Shown here: positions 12,370 through 26,556 of the stretch, piece after piece
Layout: every line of letters starts with the position of its first letter
Numbering within the stretch: the stretch's first letter is position 1
Source of the DNA: Viola odorata
Lineage: Eukaryota; Streptophyta; Magnoliopsida; Malpighiales; Violaceae
NCBI GenBank assembly: GCA_963691705.1
Contig: OY829539.1
Location: 1,428,501-1,492,500 of the forward strand
DNA length: 64,000 bases
Direction: 5' to 3'
Position numbers and translations under genes: made by a program
Notes under the pieces: model-generated
Told to the model about the DNA's origin: nothing
The model's database searches: none
The model's input: the letters and a program-made list of their open reading frames with translations, nothing else

Positions 12370-13933
12370 TATAATTTTAGTATTTTTTGCATTATTCTAT
12401 TATCCACTAAATTAGAATCTTCATATCCATTCGGAAAATTTCTAACCTACTCAATGTCATTTATATTCCCTTCGTTTCTCAATAACTGACATTTTTCTAC
12501 TAAATATTACTGTACACATTACTTGACTCTTATGTGTTAATTCTACTGAATGTTATTGTTTTAAAAAATTAACTAAGAAACAGAGAGAGTTTGATGACAA
12601 TGGATTTGAGTTATGCATAAGATATGGTGATTGATGAATCTGCATCAATTAGAGCTGGCTTTGTAGGATAGGAATTGGAATTTCTGAAAATGAATGAGAC
12701 CATAGAAAGATTTGGATCATTGGGGACGATTAGAGTAGGCATTGGTGACCTGTATATGCCATCAGAACCATATCCAGATTTATCCATTGCAAGTCAATTA
12801 TTATCAATGGAGATGTTCTCTTCTAAAATGAATTATCAATGGAGTTGCTCTCTTTCAAAATCAGAGGTATAAATAAAATGTCAGACTCCGTAGGGAATTC
12901 AACTTTTTATAGTATTTAAGAATGGATGTGAAGCTGACATCAATAAAATGACCATTAGTTAGTAATTATGCTTAAAAGTACTAGACAATGAGAAATAAAT
13001 TTATAAAATACAATTTTTTGGGAAAAAATTCACACATCTGGATATTAAACTCTTTTCAATATTTTCAGATATTCTTTTGGCTCTTGCTCGAGTATTTTCA
13101 GCTCTTCAATTATACTTATAATCCAGATTAGTTGGTGTTGCAAATGGATTTAGTTGGTTTGTGCAGTGCAGTGGAGCTGGAAACCATTGATGGATCAAAC
13201 AAAATAAGAAAAGAAAAAAAAGGAAAAAACAACAGCAGAAGACAGCAGTACTTTCACCCTTCTAGAGGATGTCTGGCGGGTCTCCTGGAGGAAGATATAT
13301 AAACAGAGACATAGCCAAGGGTATGCCTCAAGTGGTGGTGATCTCGAGGATGATGCCTGCTCAAGACCAACAACACCCTTTTCCCCAATAACCCAGCGAT
13401 CCCGCTCATGGGTTGAGGTTGCTGAGAATGTACTTTGGATTTTTATTATCTACTTTGGAGATGGACGCTCTAATCTGATTTATCTAATGTGGCACCATGA
13501 ACGAATCAGAAGGCACACAATGTAATTAATATCAATCACTTTCTCTGTAGTAGGATACATATATATAATAATTTTCATACCTACCAAAAACAATGTTAAA
13601 AATATATATTAATTTTTTCCTTTTTACATAAAAATTAAAACTAGGATTATAAAAAACTTCTATTGCTCCAACACATCAGAAGAAAAATCCTATCCCTTAA
13701 AGATCTAGTACAACAGACTTTCTTTTTTCCGCTGTAAATAGATATATAAAATAGGTTCAAACTCGAGACCTAACCCTCTCAGCGACAATTTCACTTCTTC
13801 AAATTGGCAGGCCACAAATATGCATAAGGTGCATGATACATGAGTAACATGAACTTGTCATGATTGCTAATTTTTGGTTCAAATTTGGCAGAAACGACCG
13901 ATGAGATTATTACTTGCGTGGACAATGATTTGC
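12370..13933. other. intergenic, with small degenerate repeats
   Basis: About 12463-12590 has TTCCCTTCGTTTCTCAATAA and an inverted AAACAGAGAGAG end, probably an eroded Stowaway-type MITE. The 13100-13190 block is a rearranged MED17 copy (listed separately). I see no gene in the rest. Confidence 0.45.
13100..13190. repeat. rearranged partial copy of MED17 3' end
   Basis: 13100-13146 is the reverse complement of the MED17 3' UTR at about 9152-9200. It abuts 13145-13190, a direct copy of the last 42 coding bases (9086-9127) carrying a five-base GTGCA duplication. The copy is too short to code for anything and looks like filler DNA from break repair. Confidence 0.85.
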
Positions 13934-16900
13934 CTACAAAGCTGCAGGCGAGACTCTTTTAAGCTTCTTTCTAAAGGCAATACTAAGTGGCCAACTTGTA
14001 AATATGGCAATGAAGGCAAGCAGCCATAGTGATCTTCCCCTCTTCTGAGAAATCAGGCTTAAGCATCTGCGAACATGACCAGTTCCATCCTGAGGCTTCA
14101 CATCCTGACTGTTCATTCCTTGTTCCGAGGATTTGATCTTCTGTACATTAGACCCTTGTTCAGAGGTTTGAGCAGTTTCAGACACAGAATCAGGTTTTGC
14201 CTGTGTAAAGTGCTCCTCTTGTTCTGCATCCGAAAACGTAATTCATTAGTTTCTTATTACGATAGCCTTCCGTAAACTTTTCATTACAGGACTCGAGAGT
14301 CATGTCACATCAGTCATTAACTCACCACCTACTGCGACCAACATTCCATCTTCTGCAACATTTACATATGGGCCTTGATCGATTGAAGGTCCCACCGGTG
14401 AAGCCAGTGTAGATGCCTGCTTCTGCAATTCGAAACAAACAAATGAAATCAACCACGTCTTAACATTAGAACAAAGCAGAATGAAGAAAATAATAAATTC
14501 ATTTGATAAAGCTTCATATTACATCCTTCAGTATTCAAATATCCAAACAAAATACTCAAACAGCCACTAATTCAAAACTTTTCCATACCCAATAATCTTA
14601 TCATATCAGCTTATCGAGCAAAAGAAGGGAGATAGAAACAAGTGCACCTTTTGTGCATGCATATATGGGCTACAGTGTAGAACACCAAGAAATTCATCAA
14701 CCGCCCTAACCCACCTGTAGGTCAGAAATGGAGAATCAAAGAGGGAAAAGAAATTAAAAGATCATTTCACAAAATAAACGCAACTCATCCAAAATTTTGA
14801 GTTCTATCCGCCTACTTAAAGAAAGCAATAAAGTGGTCATTAAAGCATATAAGCACGCTGGAACTAAACAAATATCCAAAGAAGAACTAGTACAAGTATT
14901 TACAACGGCATTTCAATGCTCGAAAATTATAGCCTATAGTATATTCAGGTAAAAAAGTACCACACGCTGGATGCAGTTAATCCTTCAAAGAATGCCAGAT
15001 GCCCTCCATGTTGTGTAGTAGCCAGCAAAACATTTTTGTTTGCCCTACCAAAAGGGAAAGGAAACAGACACACATGTAAACAACAAATATATTGGATTAA
15101 ACAAAAGGTCAAGCCCCAAAATGAGCTATTCATAAATATTAAAAAAAAAACATCAATAAAAGAGCAGTCCACCTGCATTCATCCCAAGGAATGGCTTCTC
15201 TGGTACAGACCGGATCATCTAAAGCACTAATACAGAGTAGTGGCACTGCCACATTTTGAACATAAGGGGAACTGCTGCAATGCCTGTAGTAGGCATCTAC
15301 AGTCTGGGAAAACAAAATAGTATTTTTGGTTAGGAAAAATGCAAGCTAGATGAAAGAGATGGACATTTCAAATGTTAATACCTCAAATTTGCCAACAAGG
15401 CAGGTTGCGTGGTGGTCAAAATCTCGAATAGAACGTGACTTTCAAAGCACAAGGGGATAACCAGACACAATTAGTTCAAGGAGGTAAGAAACAAATCAGT
15501 AAAAATGGGGGAAAAAAGAAAGCATGTCACATAAACACTAAGTTCAAAATGTTGTATAACCTTCAGTATTCTTGACACCAAGATATCATTAATGACGTAC
15601 CATGAATGACTAACATGTGATGCATTAAATAACATTCCAAGTTTCTGAGCACCAACAATTACCAGAAAAAAAAGAAGGAAATTCCTATTTCAGATGCATA
15701 TATTTTATACTGATCAATGACTTTGACCTCATATGCTTTATTTGATGTCTTGTATAACAAGTCAGTCACCTCTATACGAATGATATTGACGTCTAGAAAT
15801 ATGTAAATTTGATCCCATGCTTCGCAATTTACCTAATGAGCCACTTAAGTACTTGAAACACGTTTTCAGTTATACATTTTACTATGCCGCATTAAAACTA
15901 ACTCACTCTTGAGAATCACAGTCCCAGCGCCTTCTGTAAGCCCAAACTTCCCATCTCTGTTGCATCCATAAATAGTTTAGGATTTATAATTCCAGTATTT
16001 CCTTTTCTTGTTTCTGCTATTGTGTAATACACTTGTTAGCCTATTGGGCCGCAGAACTAATGGGCCAGTAACTATCGGCGCGCAACTAGTAGCTTAGTGT
16101 CACGGGATGAGTCGCGCGGGGCGTGACATCAGTCTCGAGGGACTCTTCGTTGGTGTTCCTTCTTATAACAACTTAAGTACCAACAGAATGGAATGAGAAG
16201 CATAACACGTAATTTACCAGATTCATTCTCTTGCTCTCCAATCCCAGATCTCCAATTCAGTTAGTTAGGAAACCAAAGCACAATAGTATATAAACTTGAA
16301 AGGGTTTTGGTATATCAATTTTACGAAAAAGATAAAAAGAAACAGTTGGAGGTGTGTTGACAACCAGACTGCAATCGACCCCAAAAAAGGTACAAAACCA
16401 GAAAAAGTTTCTGAAATAGAATGTAGTCTTAAAATGTCAATGTAGATGCACCAGGAAAGAAACATGATTAACCAGATTGAGATAATTCAAAAGACTGCAG
16501 TCGATATAAGCATCCAGAAAGATTCCATGGTTAAGAACAAGAGCAGATTACGGAGACGCAGAGAAGTGAGAAGAAGCTAACCTTTATAATACCTTCCCAA
16601 TTAGCAAGCCGAGAGTACCGAGGCTCATGTCTGTAAATATCATTTGGAATGTTGTCATATTAACAGAAGAAGAAAAAAAGGGGAAAAAACTGTGGATTCC
16701 ACATGTTATTGGCCAACAAACTGAACTGAAAATGTCAAACACATACAATTGCGCATAATCTTGAAGACCAACGGTAAGAGCTCTATCATATAATTTTTGC
16801 AAAAGCCTACGGCATATAAACCTGTCACCAAGCTGTAACACAAATAAAAAACCACATTAAATAACTGGGGAAAAAGAGCAGATAAACTTGATGTAACCAT

Positions 16901-19115
16901 AGTATGTAAGAAAGGAAAAACTAGAGAAGCAAGAAAGTAATTAGCACTACAGGAAAACTATGCATCTGTCATGAGAATTTACATGGTAAGAAGTGGAAAA
17001 GATTTTTCATAAAAGATTTTAAGAAAAATGATCGTTACTGGGAGATGTAAAAGTTATGTAAAAGAAGCTTAAACTTCCAGCTAATAGCAGCTCATGAACC
17101 ATCCACAAATTCATTTTATAGAAACACCAATGAACCAGTCTTACTTCAGGATCAGTAGCCCAGTTATCACAAAAAGAAAACTCACCCCACACTTTTGGTA
17201 ATATGCTTGTGATATTACAAAAGAACATAATGACATGATGAACTTGCAGCTTATGGTTGTATGCAAACGCAAATACCCACCCAAAGATTCAGCACATGAC
17301 TGCAAATTCCCATTTTTGTGACAAGTTCTTTTCCAAAACTAGAAGTTAAAAGGAGAACAGAATCATCCAATACTTTCTACTGCCTAAACAAAATAGTATA
17401 TGCATGACACTAAACAAAATAGTATATGCATGGATCAAAAACAAAATAGTTACAAAATTCCATGACCTAAACAGAAAGTGTCAAATACCTTTTGATATAT
17501 GAAAGAAATGTAAGAAATCTGTAATACTCCTCATATTAGTTCCGCTTGAAAGATTTAACAGCCTAATTCATATGTGTTAACATGAAACACTAACCACGAG
17601 ATCCCATGGATTGCAAATAGCTGCACCCGCTGCGACAGGAGTCCTCTCACCATCCTCCCCAAGGTATTTTACCTGAAAGGACATGATTAAGGTTATGGCA
17701 CAAATGTCTTATATCAAGCTACCAAAAGTAAATGGTAAATGCCTCTAAACACATTAAAATGTCATATCCCCGACTACACTTTCTGTTGTGACTGCCAAAA
17801 ATGACACGTGACACTAATTCTTTACTAAACTGTAACAGCATGAACAACACAAACATTTTTCTATATACAACAGCTAGATGTCTTGGTCATAGATTAAGGT
17901 GCCCAAGATATTACATTCATTGTACTAGAGTTAGGTTTATGACTCAAAAGAGGCATGGGCAAAGAGCTAGAACACAATTTTAAACTCAAGACAAGAATAA
18001 ATGCATTATGTACAGAGTGCTTTAAGCAAAAGGTATGCCTATATTTTTCCACCCCTTAAAGAAGCAATAATTCTTAAATCTGAGACGGAGGCAGTCCAAG
18101 CATAAAGTGAGAAATTAGACCAGAAGCCTAGAGTATGGAGTCATTAATTGTGACTTAAGATTTCCCCTTGGTTTCAAATATTTATCAATCTTGTAATCAA
18201 TTGAGTGCACATAACGAAATAAACAGTATACAGTTGCATTCGGGTGTATGAGATGATAATTATCCTGTAAATGTAGAGTATTTATAAGCAATCCAATTAT
18301 CCTGTAAACGTAAAGTATGATGATAATTACAATGTGACTGATCACTTCAAGATGGCTTCTGTTTAGTCAAGATTTGGATCATTGAATACCCCAAAGATAA
18401 AGAGCAGTCAAGTGCTATTCTAAAAGTGAAGCTTAATGCAAAGTTTAAAATAAAATAAAAAGGATTCATCTTATCCCCATGAAAAAAGTTAATAGTAAAG
18501 GTGAGCAGAATTTAGAAATGGGGCTTACATTTATACCATAGTAAGCCTCATTTTTTATTGTATTTGTACATCATATTGGCCAAATGCAGATGTATTTGGA
18601 CTTTGCTAAACATCTCATTGTTTTGCATTATTGTAGGTGACACAATACCCTCCAAACTCATCCCAACCTTATAAAAGTAATCAAACTTTATCAATAACAA
18701 ATGAGCTACATTCTAGGTTGATTTCAGTAAAAAAATTCAATACAAGAACTGCAAAATGGATTTTGCTACAGGCAACTACTTGTCGACCAAAAGTCAGCAA
18801 ATCAACCTGATGAGAACCAATGTAACAATTAGATCCACATGATTTATGTGGTGGGGACAAAAGGCAGCAACCATTCTGACATGATACTTGTGAAATAAAA
18901 GGCAATTTTCAGATTTGACTAGAAAAACAATTGGCATTGAAAAAATAGATGCAAGTTATTGTACTTTTTTTATTTAATTATTTAAGATTTTTCTGAACCT
19001 TTTAGTTGCTTCTGTTGGTTTCAAATCATTGAATTGCGAACCACCATGCATGCAAGGCCACAGTCAACAACTACACACTGGAAGCCACCAACAACCCCTC
19101 CACACACAACATCCC

Positions 19116-19146
<31 letters not shown>

Positions 19147-22100
19147 ACACACACAACACAAATAGAGAACGCTTCCAACCACAAATAGATAAATGTGGGA
19201 ATATAAAACTGATTTCAATATATCCATTAAACAATATTTTATCCAACCTTACTCATAAATCCACTTCCTAAATACGTAGTTATACTAATTCATATAGGCA
19301 TATTATCTTCCTATCAAATGGCCGGTCTTTGTACAATAAACAATCAACAGTGTCAGAAACAAAACAAAGGATAGCCCTCTGAAAACTTGCCAGCACAATG
19401 AAATAAAGTATGCTGCAATGCAATGAAGTTCAGGAAAGTAAACGAAGCATCAAATATAAAATGTACCAGAATGTTGGATCCGATACTGGTTCCAATAGCA
19501 AAAAGTGGAGCATTGGGATACTCATCATGGAGCCAATTAATGATCACTCGTAGATCTTCTGTCCATCCAGCATTATAAAAGCAATCAGACTGAAAAGGTT
19601 GTCATGAAAAGGGAAAAGATACATTCAGTAAAAATGTAGAGATTTAACCAAGCTCGCACAGTATTCAAGAATGTCAGATATTAGAACAAGTGACAATATT
19701 GGGATCATCTAAATAATTACCAAGTGAAACTTTGCTACCATGCATGCACTAGGTTATGGTGGACTAGGTTCTTCCTAATACTACTCAAGTGATATGGCCG
19801 GCCAAGAACTAGGTGTAGTATTTATAATAGCATTTGCTAATAATTAGCTTTTTCATAGGGGAGCATCACAACTTAAGTAGTCCGTATGAGAGACATAGTA
19901 AATCATATTGCAATAATCTTTACTTTAAATGAGGATGCACATGAATATGGAATTTAGAAATATTCTCTAGCATTACCAATTAATATATAATGGGATTAAT
20001 AATAGTTTGATAGTGATTTTTTTCAATAATGAACCCTTTCTTAACAACCTTTTGGGGGCTGTCAAGTCAACAGCTAAATTGGTAATCCCCCTTCCATCCT
20101 ACCTACAAGTATTAGTTTTTTTTTTCTTTCTAATCTTAGTGTTTAATAAATTCAGATATCCTTTTTCAATCTAAATCGAGAATCCTAGCTAATGATTTTG
20201 ACTTTAACACTAGATGTTAATCGTCTCCCTTTACTACTAGTGCTTGTTAGTTGTTAGCCAGACTTTTGCCTTTCCTTTTTCTTTTTTCCCTTTTTATTAA
20301 GAAATAAAAGAAGAATTTATGGTTAATGCTGCACCATCAAATCAACGCTACTATGGTATTTTTTCACACATCTCAAGTTTTATAAACGGATTTTCACTTT
20401 AGTTGAACTTAGTTGAACCATTGAGATGTGCCTGAGGGGTTTATGCATCTTGTCTGTGATGAGCTCGACCAGATTCTCATACAGGTATCTATACGTAGAA
20501 TCTTAGAAGATTTATATTATGTATTTCACATATATGATTTCAAGTATCTACTGAAGCATTTTAGAACTGAGAATAGAACGGTGATCATCTTGATATGAAA
20601 GAAATGTATTTCATATGAATCAAAAGAAATAATACTTTAAGCGATGAACAAACTACTGGTGATTATCATGGCAGTATTTAATGCAACAGATCAGGTGACG
20701 TAACAGAACAAGTAAGCCTGAAAACAAGCAAAGATAATCTACAGTAACGTAGAGCTCGCTTCCATGCAAACCAAACAACAAGTATAGGACGACTATATAG
20801 AAGAAGACATGTAATTAAGAATGCAAACAGAGCCCCTGCGCTATTTGTCACAGCACACAATTCATGCACGCATACATCTCAACTCGAAGTAAAATATGTA
20901 CTGATAAAGCAAAAAGGAGAAGCTTACAGTAATTGAAATGCCGCCTAGTCCTCGATGGTTGCAAATTACAACATTCCATCCCCGTTTTGCCACTTTAAAT
21001 GCAATATGCTTGATATACTAAAATTCAATTAAAAAGAGATAATCAACCAATCATCATCTTGTTGCAGGAAAAAATTACACAAAATTTCAAAATTTCGAAA
21101 ACTAAAACATAACCATGCAAGCACCAAATACGATCAAGACAATGCATCCATTTGCTAGTGCAGTAGTCTAATCCTAATGTAAGATTAAAAAGTCTGCATC
21201 TCTTTGTTAAGAAGCACGCGAGTTCACTGTATATGGTATGGGATTGACCCACTGCAAAAACAAACTGCCCAAAAAACAATGGAATTCCTAGATAATGGAA
21301 GATGACTAAAATTTTAAACTTACAGCAGAGTCAGAGTCACTTGTTAGGCCAGGAATCACAACCACAATAGGAGTTGAGTCATCTTTAGGAATTGGACTAT
21401 CAACATGAAAGTTATCTCCAAAAACTGTAAAGTAACTCAGTTTATTAGCAAGAAAGAAAAAAGTGACTCTCATGATGAAGATTAGAAGGCATATGACACT
21501 ATAAAATCAGAAAATTGAAAAATCATAACTGCCATATCACCACAGCACATGTAAGAATTGGATACTTCAATACTATTTGGAGATACATTTTAGTGCATGT
21601 AAACACATACGTGCACACATATATAGAGGGGTAAATCTAATCACTAACTAAAGTCATTGAAAGTTTTAGACTTACCGTCGTGATTCATCAGCCAATCCAA
21701 AGCAACCGTTCCACCATCAGAAACACGAAAGAGTTGCCTGAAAATGACACATTATGTTTGTCAATAAAAATCCTGAACTTAGAATGAAAAGCACAGGTGA
21801 TACTGGCAGGAATCCATTGGCATCCATGATAAATGGGATGTCTAATTCTGATGCCATAAAACTGAAGCAATCCCTATTTGTATTTTGTACTACTTTTAGC
21901 CAGCTAAATGAAGGCACAAAACTAATCCCAAGTCTTGGCTATTGTACTTTGAATTGAGGATCAGTTCTCAGTCTAAGTTCATAAGAAGCAGTATTAACAC
22001 ATCCTTAATCACAATAATCTAAAAACTAGAAAAAGAAAAATGTCAATAAAGCAAGAAACACACATAACACAGCATAATTCCACTTTCCACAGTGGACCAC

Positions 22101-22945
22101 CTTCTGTAGCTAAAAGCTGGAGGTCTCCCAAAGAAATGCAGAAAACAAGTCTGGATATGAGGACTTGTCAGCCATGGCGTCGCAAAGTACCTGCAAGAAC
22201 GAACCAAGATTATCAGGGATGAACCATTTTTCCTTATTCAAGGGAAACATATATGCAAGTAGGAAACGAAAATCCAGTTTTTCCCATTCAAACTGATTAA
22301 AATTCAGATGAAGCGAGATTATGCAAACAAGCCAATCAACCAAAACAAATAAAAACAATGAGAGGCTTTTTTTTTTCAATTGGACCGGCTTATATCACCA
22401 TAAAGATGGGCTCTCTTTTTTTCCAGGAACTAATGGCTGAAAATTCCTGAATCACTTATTCTTGGTGTGAACATCATCATACATGAGAAAACAAGATAAA
22501 TTTGAGAAGAACCCAGCAGTTTTGTTTACCTGGAATGAAGGATTTTACACTTGGAAAGGATGTTGGAATAGATGGGAGAGGAGGGACTGTAAGTGAGGGT
22601 AATGGGGGTGCCTCCAAAGAGTAATTCTTGGAAGAAATGGAAACCCAAGAAATTGTAGAGGAAGGTAGTGGTGACCAGAAAGAAACCCAAAAGATAGTGC
22701 CAGAAGGGTATCAAAAAGAGTGCATTGAAAAGGAGATTGTAGGGACTGGAGGAAGGAGAAGAAGAATGGAATTGGTCCATGGATTGAAAAATTGAAAGCA
22801 TGAAAGGCCAGGAGAGGACAAAGACAAAGGCGTGCTTGCTCCAACGTTGTCGGTTAATGTTTTGCTCCAAGTTTTTAGTATGTAGATCAGCAAAAGTTGG
22901 ACGATGAGTGGGTGAGGAGAAAGGACCAACGCTGTAGTAGCTCAA
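13934..22945 (-). CDS. EMB8-like alpha/beta hydrolase
   Basis: Member of the embryogenesis-associated EMB8 / YheT-type alpha/beta-hydrolase family; substrate unknown, probably an ester or lipid. Fifteen exons: 22945-22530, 22190-22101, 21737-21676, 21424-21324, 21017-20928, 19589-19467, 17672-17595, 16832-16747, 16630-16582, 15438-15382, 15303-15173, 15044-14961, 14714-14648, 14422-14326, 14223-13934. All joins are GT-AG and in phase, giving 606 codons. Exon 1 encodes a hydrophobic membrane-anchor stretch. The fold is marked by TPWLTSPHIQTCF, PGLTSDS, NHRGLGG, the nucleophile elbow GTSIGSN (Ser of GxSxG, exon 6), the acid in ALDDP and the catalytic His in HGGHLAFFEG. After the usual EMB8 end (LHCSPYM) come two exons with a Ser/Gln-rich linker and a second hydrophobic segment LLAFIAIFTSWPLSIAF. 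Start chosen at the first ATG of exon 1; a downstream Met is possible. Confidence 0.94.
15900..16170. other. GC-rich insert within EMB8-like intron 9
   Basis: In the intron between exons 9 and 10, an otherwise AT-rich intron holds a block with GGCCGCAG, CGGCGCGC and GCGCGGGGCG motifs near 16045-16130. It looks like a piece of an inserted element (possibly LTR-derived), but I could not find its ends. Confidence 0.3.
19111..19157. repeat. poly-C tract followed by (CA)n microsatellite
   Basis: Roughly twenty consecutive C followed by about a dozen CA units, inside the large intron between exons 6 and 7 of the EMB8-like gene. The ORFs covering it on both strands are artefacts of the repeat. Confidence 0.9.
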
Positions 22946-24199
22946 CAGAAGTTGGTTGCTGCCCCCCCGGAATCACCGAATCAGCTTTAAGTTCTGTGTT
23001 AGTGATCCATCCTTAATTTTTCTTGAGCTACTAATCCATCCTTATTTTTTTCGTTTGACCAACTTGGCATAATTATGATCGATAATCTAGTTTGACTCTC
23101 GACATCGATTACTGTATATAAAAAAATTATTTATTATAAGTAATTTAATGTGAATAAAATTAATTTTAAATTAATAATTTAAAGTATTTGAAAGTATAGT
23201 TTTTTTAAGTATAATTTAATATACTATAACGTCAATTATATAATTTTTTTAATTATAATTTTAATATTTTTCAAAAATTAAATAAATAGAAAAAATAGAA
23301 AAAAATTATGAAATATAATCAAATAATGTATTCCCTCCTAATTTTTTTAATTATCTTTTACCATTTTGGCATGCATATTAAGAAAACTAGACGATTCATT
23401 ATTTGAGACAATTTTACCTTTTACTTTTTTCGGACGTACTGCGAATTTTTTTTAGGTCAAATAGTGAGTTATTCGGCCTCTTTAATATGCGTACCGAAAC
23501 AGTAAACGACAGTTATTTATATTAAGAGGAAGTAATAAATATAGTTGGATTTAAAACAATAAAAAAGAATTAGTTTAACTTTTACTTACAATTTATTTTT
23601 AAAAAATTTTAAAAAATTTCTCATTAATGTTTTCAGTCAAGTGGACTCTCCATGTTTGCATTTTCTCTCAAATTTGTATATTTTATGAATTTATTTACTA
23701 TTTTATTATAATTTTTTAACTATTAGAATTGTTAAAATTGCGACTTTTAGAAAATTATAGCGTTGATATTGTAAACTTTGAAACTATAGAAGTTAAGTGG
23801 AATATTTTGTGTTATAGGGTTTTTTTTTATATTCTTATGTCAAATTCATGAAAGAGTTTTAAAAAATAAAAAAGAAACTAACAAAAAGATAAATTGTTTC
23901 AAATAATTTATTTAGGGGTTTAAATGTATTCACTCAAGTCATGAGGTTTTTTCACCTTTGACGAGATGTTTATTCTTTTCTTTGGTGGAGTTGGACTATA
24001 ACTAGACTTTTAAACGTCATCTGTGAATGGTGTTATAGATGTTTCAAAATGAGCTAAGGATGTTGAATATGATATTTTCCCAACAAATTAAGTTGGAGAT
24101 AGATTAAATACACAAGTTATTTATGTTTTATGTTGTAATCATTGAAAATTGAGATGTACGATACTAAGAATTTTTTTTATCGTCAAATAGAGTTATGAT
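22946..24199. other. intergenic, AT-rich, with a small mariner-type MITE
   Basis: Upstream region of the EMB8-like gene. 23331-23532 is a short element starting TTCCCTCCTAAT after TA and ending GAGGAAG before TA, with an inner inverted pair (GGCATGCATATTAA and TTTAATATGCGTACC), so a probable Stowaway-like MITE. No gene seen. Confidence 0.55.
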
Positions 24200-24655
24200 T
24201 AGAGCTGTCAAACTGGGTATGCGGGTCGGACCCGACCCGAGACCTAACAGACCTGGAAAAATTAGGGTCGGGACTGATCCCGACCCCGGCTAAATACGGG
24301 ATCAATTTTTAGTCCCGGTCTCGGCCCGAAAAAATGGCTCGGGTCCGGGACTGGACCCGACCTGACCTGGTTTTATTTTTTTATTTTTTTAAAATTCAAT
24401 TTGATCATATTTAGTTAATTAATTACTATAAATTATAATGCACATATTTTATCAAGTTTAAAAATTAAAATCAATCAAATTTAATTTAAAAAATCAATCA
24501 AACATTAAAAATTAAAATTAAAATTAAGTTTTTTAGTGTTGGGTCGGATCTCCGGGTCCGACCTGACAGTCCCGAAATTTTTAGGGCCTAATTTCCAGAC
24601 CCGACCCGGCACGATTTTCCGGGTCTCGGGTTCGGGTATATTTTTGACACCTCTA
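24200..24655. mobile_element. non-autonomous hAT element A, 456 bp
   Basis: Ends TAGAGCTGTCAAA and, inverted, TAGAGGTGTCAAA. Flanking 8-bp duplications are GTTATGAT (24192-24199) and GTTATAAT (24656-24663), 7 of 8 identical. Subterminal regions are packed with GGGTCGG/CCCGACCC units on both sides of an AT-rich core. No coding capacity. Confidence 0.85.
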
Positions 24656-24960
24656 GTTATAATGTTATCATAATAAACCACTAAAAAGATTTAATTTATT
24701 AAAACTTCACTTGATTGTTGAAACATCCATTCATGCATGCAAAAAATCTTTGCATAGACAAAGTCTTAATTTTGTGACGGCCAGTAATTATTGCCGGAAT
24801 ATTTTAGTGTGGGTAAGTTTTGGATGCTTGTGGTTAAAAGATCCAGAGAGAGGTTGGCTTTCTAGCCCTTCTTGCATTTACGCAATGAGCTTCTTAGCCC
24901 TAGCCCTTGTAACAGGTCCTTGTGTTCGAGGGTCCTCATCCATGCCCATATCATGTAAAG

Positions 24961-25984
24961 TAGGGGTGTACAAATAACCGTCATAACCGACCTGACCCGT
25001 ATAACCGACCTGATCCAACCCGTCAAAACAACATAACCACCATAATCGTGGGTAACGGTTATATAACCGACCCGTTATAGTTGGGTTGGGTCGGATAGCG
25101 GGTCGAGTTTTTTAAAACCGCTTATAACCGACCCAACCCACCAACTAACCCTAACCCTAACCCTAAATATAAATACTCATTTCTTCCTTCATACTTTCTT
25201 TTTCTTTTGCAGCCAGCCGCTCTCCTTTTCTTCCCTCTTCTTCATTCTTTTTCTTCTTCTCTCTTCTTCATTCTTTTTTCTTCTTCCACGTAGCCGCTTC
25301 TTTTGTTCTTTCCGGCCAAGGAGCGAGCAGTGGCTGTTTGGTTTGGTGATGATGTGGCGATTGAGCAGCTGTGGCGGAGGCAATTGGTGGCTGCGGTGAT
25401 GATGATTGGGATTTAATTTCGGGTGATGTTGATTCGGGTATTTATTTGAGTCAGATTTGATGGTGGTTTGGGTCGGGTTTGGATTTGATGATGGTTGGAT
25501 TGAACGGGTTTGTTGTTGACAGTGGTGGCAGAGGAGATCGACGGAGGTGGTGGTTGCTGTGGTGGAGCAGCAGTGGGTTTAATTGGTTGGGATAGATTTA
25601 GTATTTAATTTTAGTTTTGATTTCGGTTGTGGATTTATGGTGCGGCGACGAGGATGAGGTAGGAGATTTAATTTGGAATTTGGCAGAGATGGTTTTTTTG
25701 ATTTAATTTGGCAGGAGCTATTTGGGATTAATTTGGATCGAATGAGGAATTTCCAATTAATTAGATTTGGCAAAGGGTTTGAATTTAATTTGGCAGTTGG
25801 TTTCGAAGTTAGCAGCCCATAACCGCTGATAACCGTATACCCGCGGTTAACCGCGTATAACCGCTCATCCCGTTAACCGGCGGTTATAGACAAATAACCG
25901 ACCCAACCCGACCCGCTAAATATTTGACGGGTTGGTGCTGGTTATGAGCTATAACCGGCCCAACCCGACCCATGTACACCCCTA
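24961..25984. mobile_element. non-autonomous hAT element B, 1,024 bp
   Basis: Perfect termini TAGGGGTGTACA and TGTACACCCCTA with a perfect 8-bp target duplication ATGTAAAG (24953-24960 and 25985-25992). Subterminal regions carry AACCGACCCG and GGTTAACCGC units in both orientations. The core holds a telobox-like (CCCTAA)n stretch at about 25142-25166, a pyrimidine tract and GGTGGT/TTTAATTTGGCAG-rich filler. No transposase. Confidence 0.92.
25142..25166. repeat. interstitial telomere-like CCCTAA repeat
   Basis: Three to four CCCTAA units inside hAT element B, followed by a TATAAATA-like motif. This matches teloboxes of plant ribosomal-type promoters and suggests that the core is captured promoter DNA. 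The function is inferred only. Confidence 0.7.
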
Positions 25985-26556
25985 ATGTAAAGTGGTAAGG
26001 GAATGAATGTTGAATGGTTCGTTATTGTCTAGTTGTGTCAGAAAATACGTACTTACAACAGAGATTGGTGTGAGCCTCACGTGTGCCCTTATTTGGGTAT
26101 TATTGACGTTTTAAGTGCTTTCTTTATGAACTTCTCGATACCTATTTTTTAGGTTAATTAATAAATTACTAATGCTCGCGTTATTCAAAATGTTATCACC
26201 AATAACCTTAATTAGAAGAATTTAGAAAGAAGAATTTGCAGTGGGTTGTTAAGCAAAGCATATGGGTCTGTATTATATTAATTGCACGTAAGAAATATAC
26301 GTTACAACAACAACTTACAACCCTTGACATGAAAAAGGCCATTGTGGTCATTTATGCTACTACAAACTGACAGACGGAAATGGCTATTTTAGGCCTTTTG
26401 TTTCCCTTTTTCTTTCCTTTTTTTTTGTTCAGAAGAGGTGGCTATTTTAGCCTTTTTGACACACTTTGAAGGGTGAAAAAGAAGAAAAAAGAAAAGACCC
26501 GGGTAAATTAATAGGTAGCGCACACAAAGGAAGGAAGATGCAAAATTCAATCTTCT

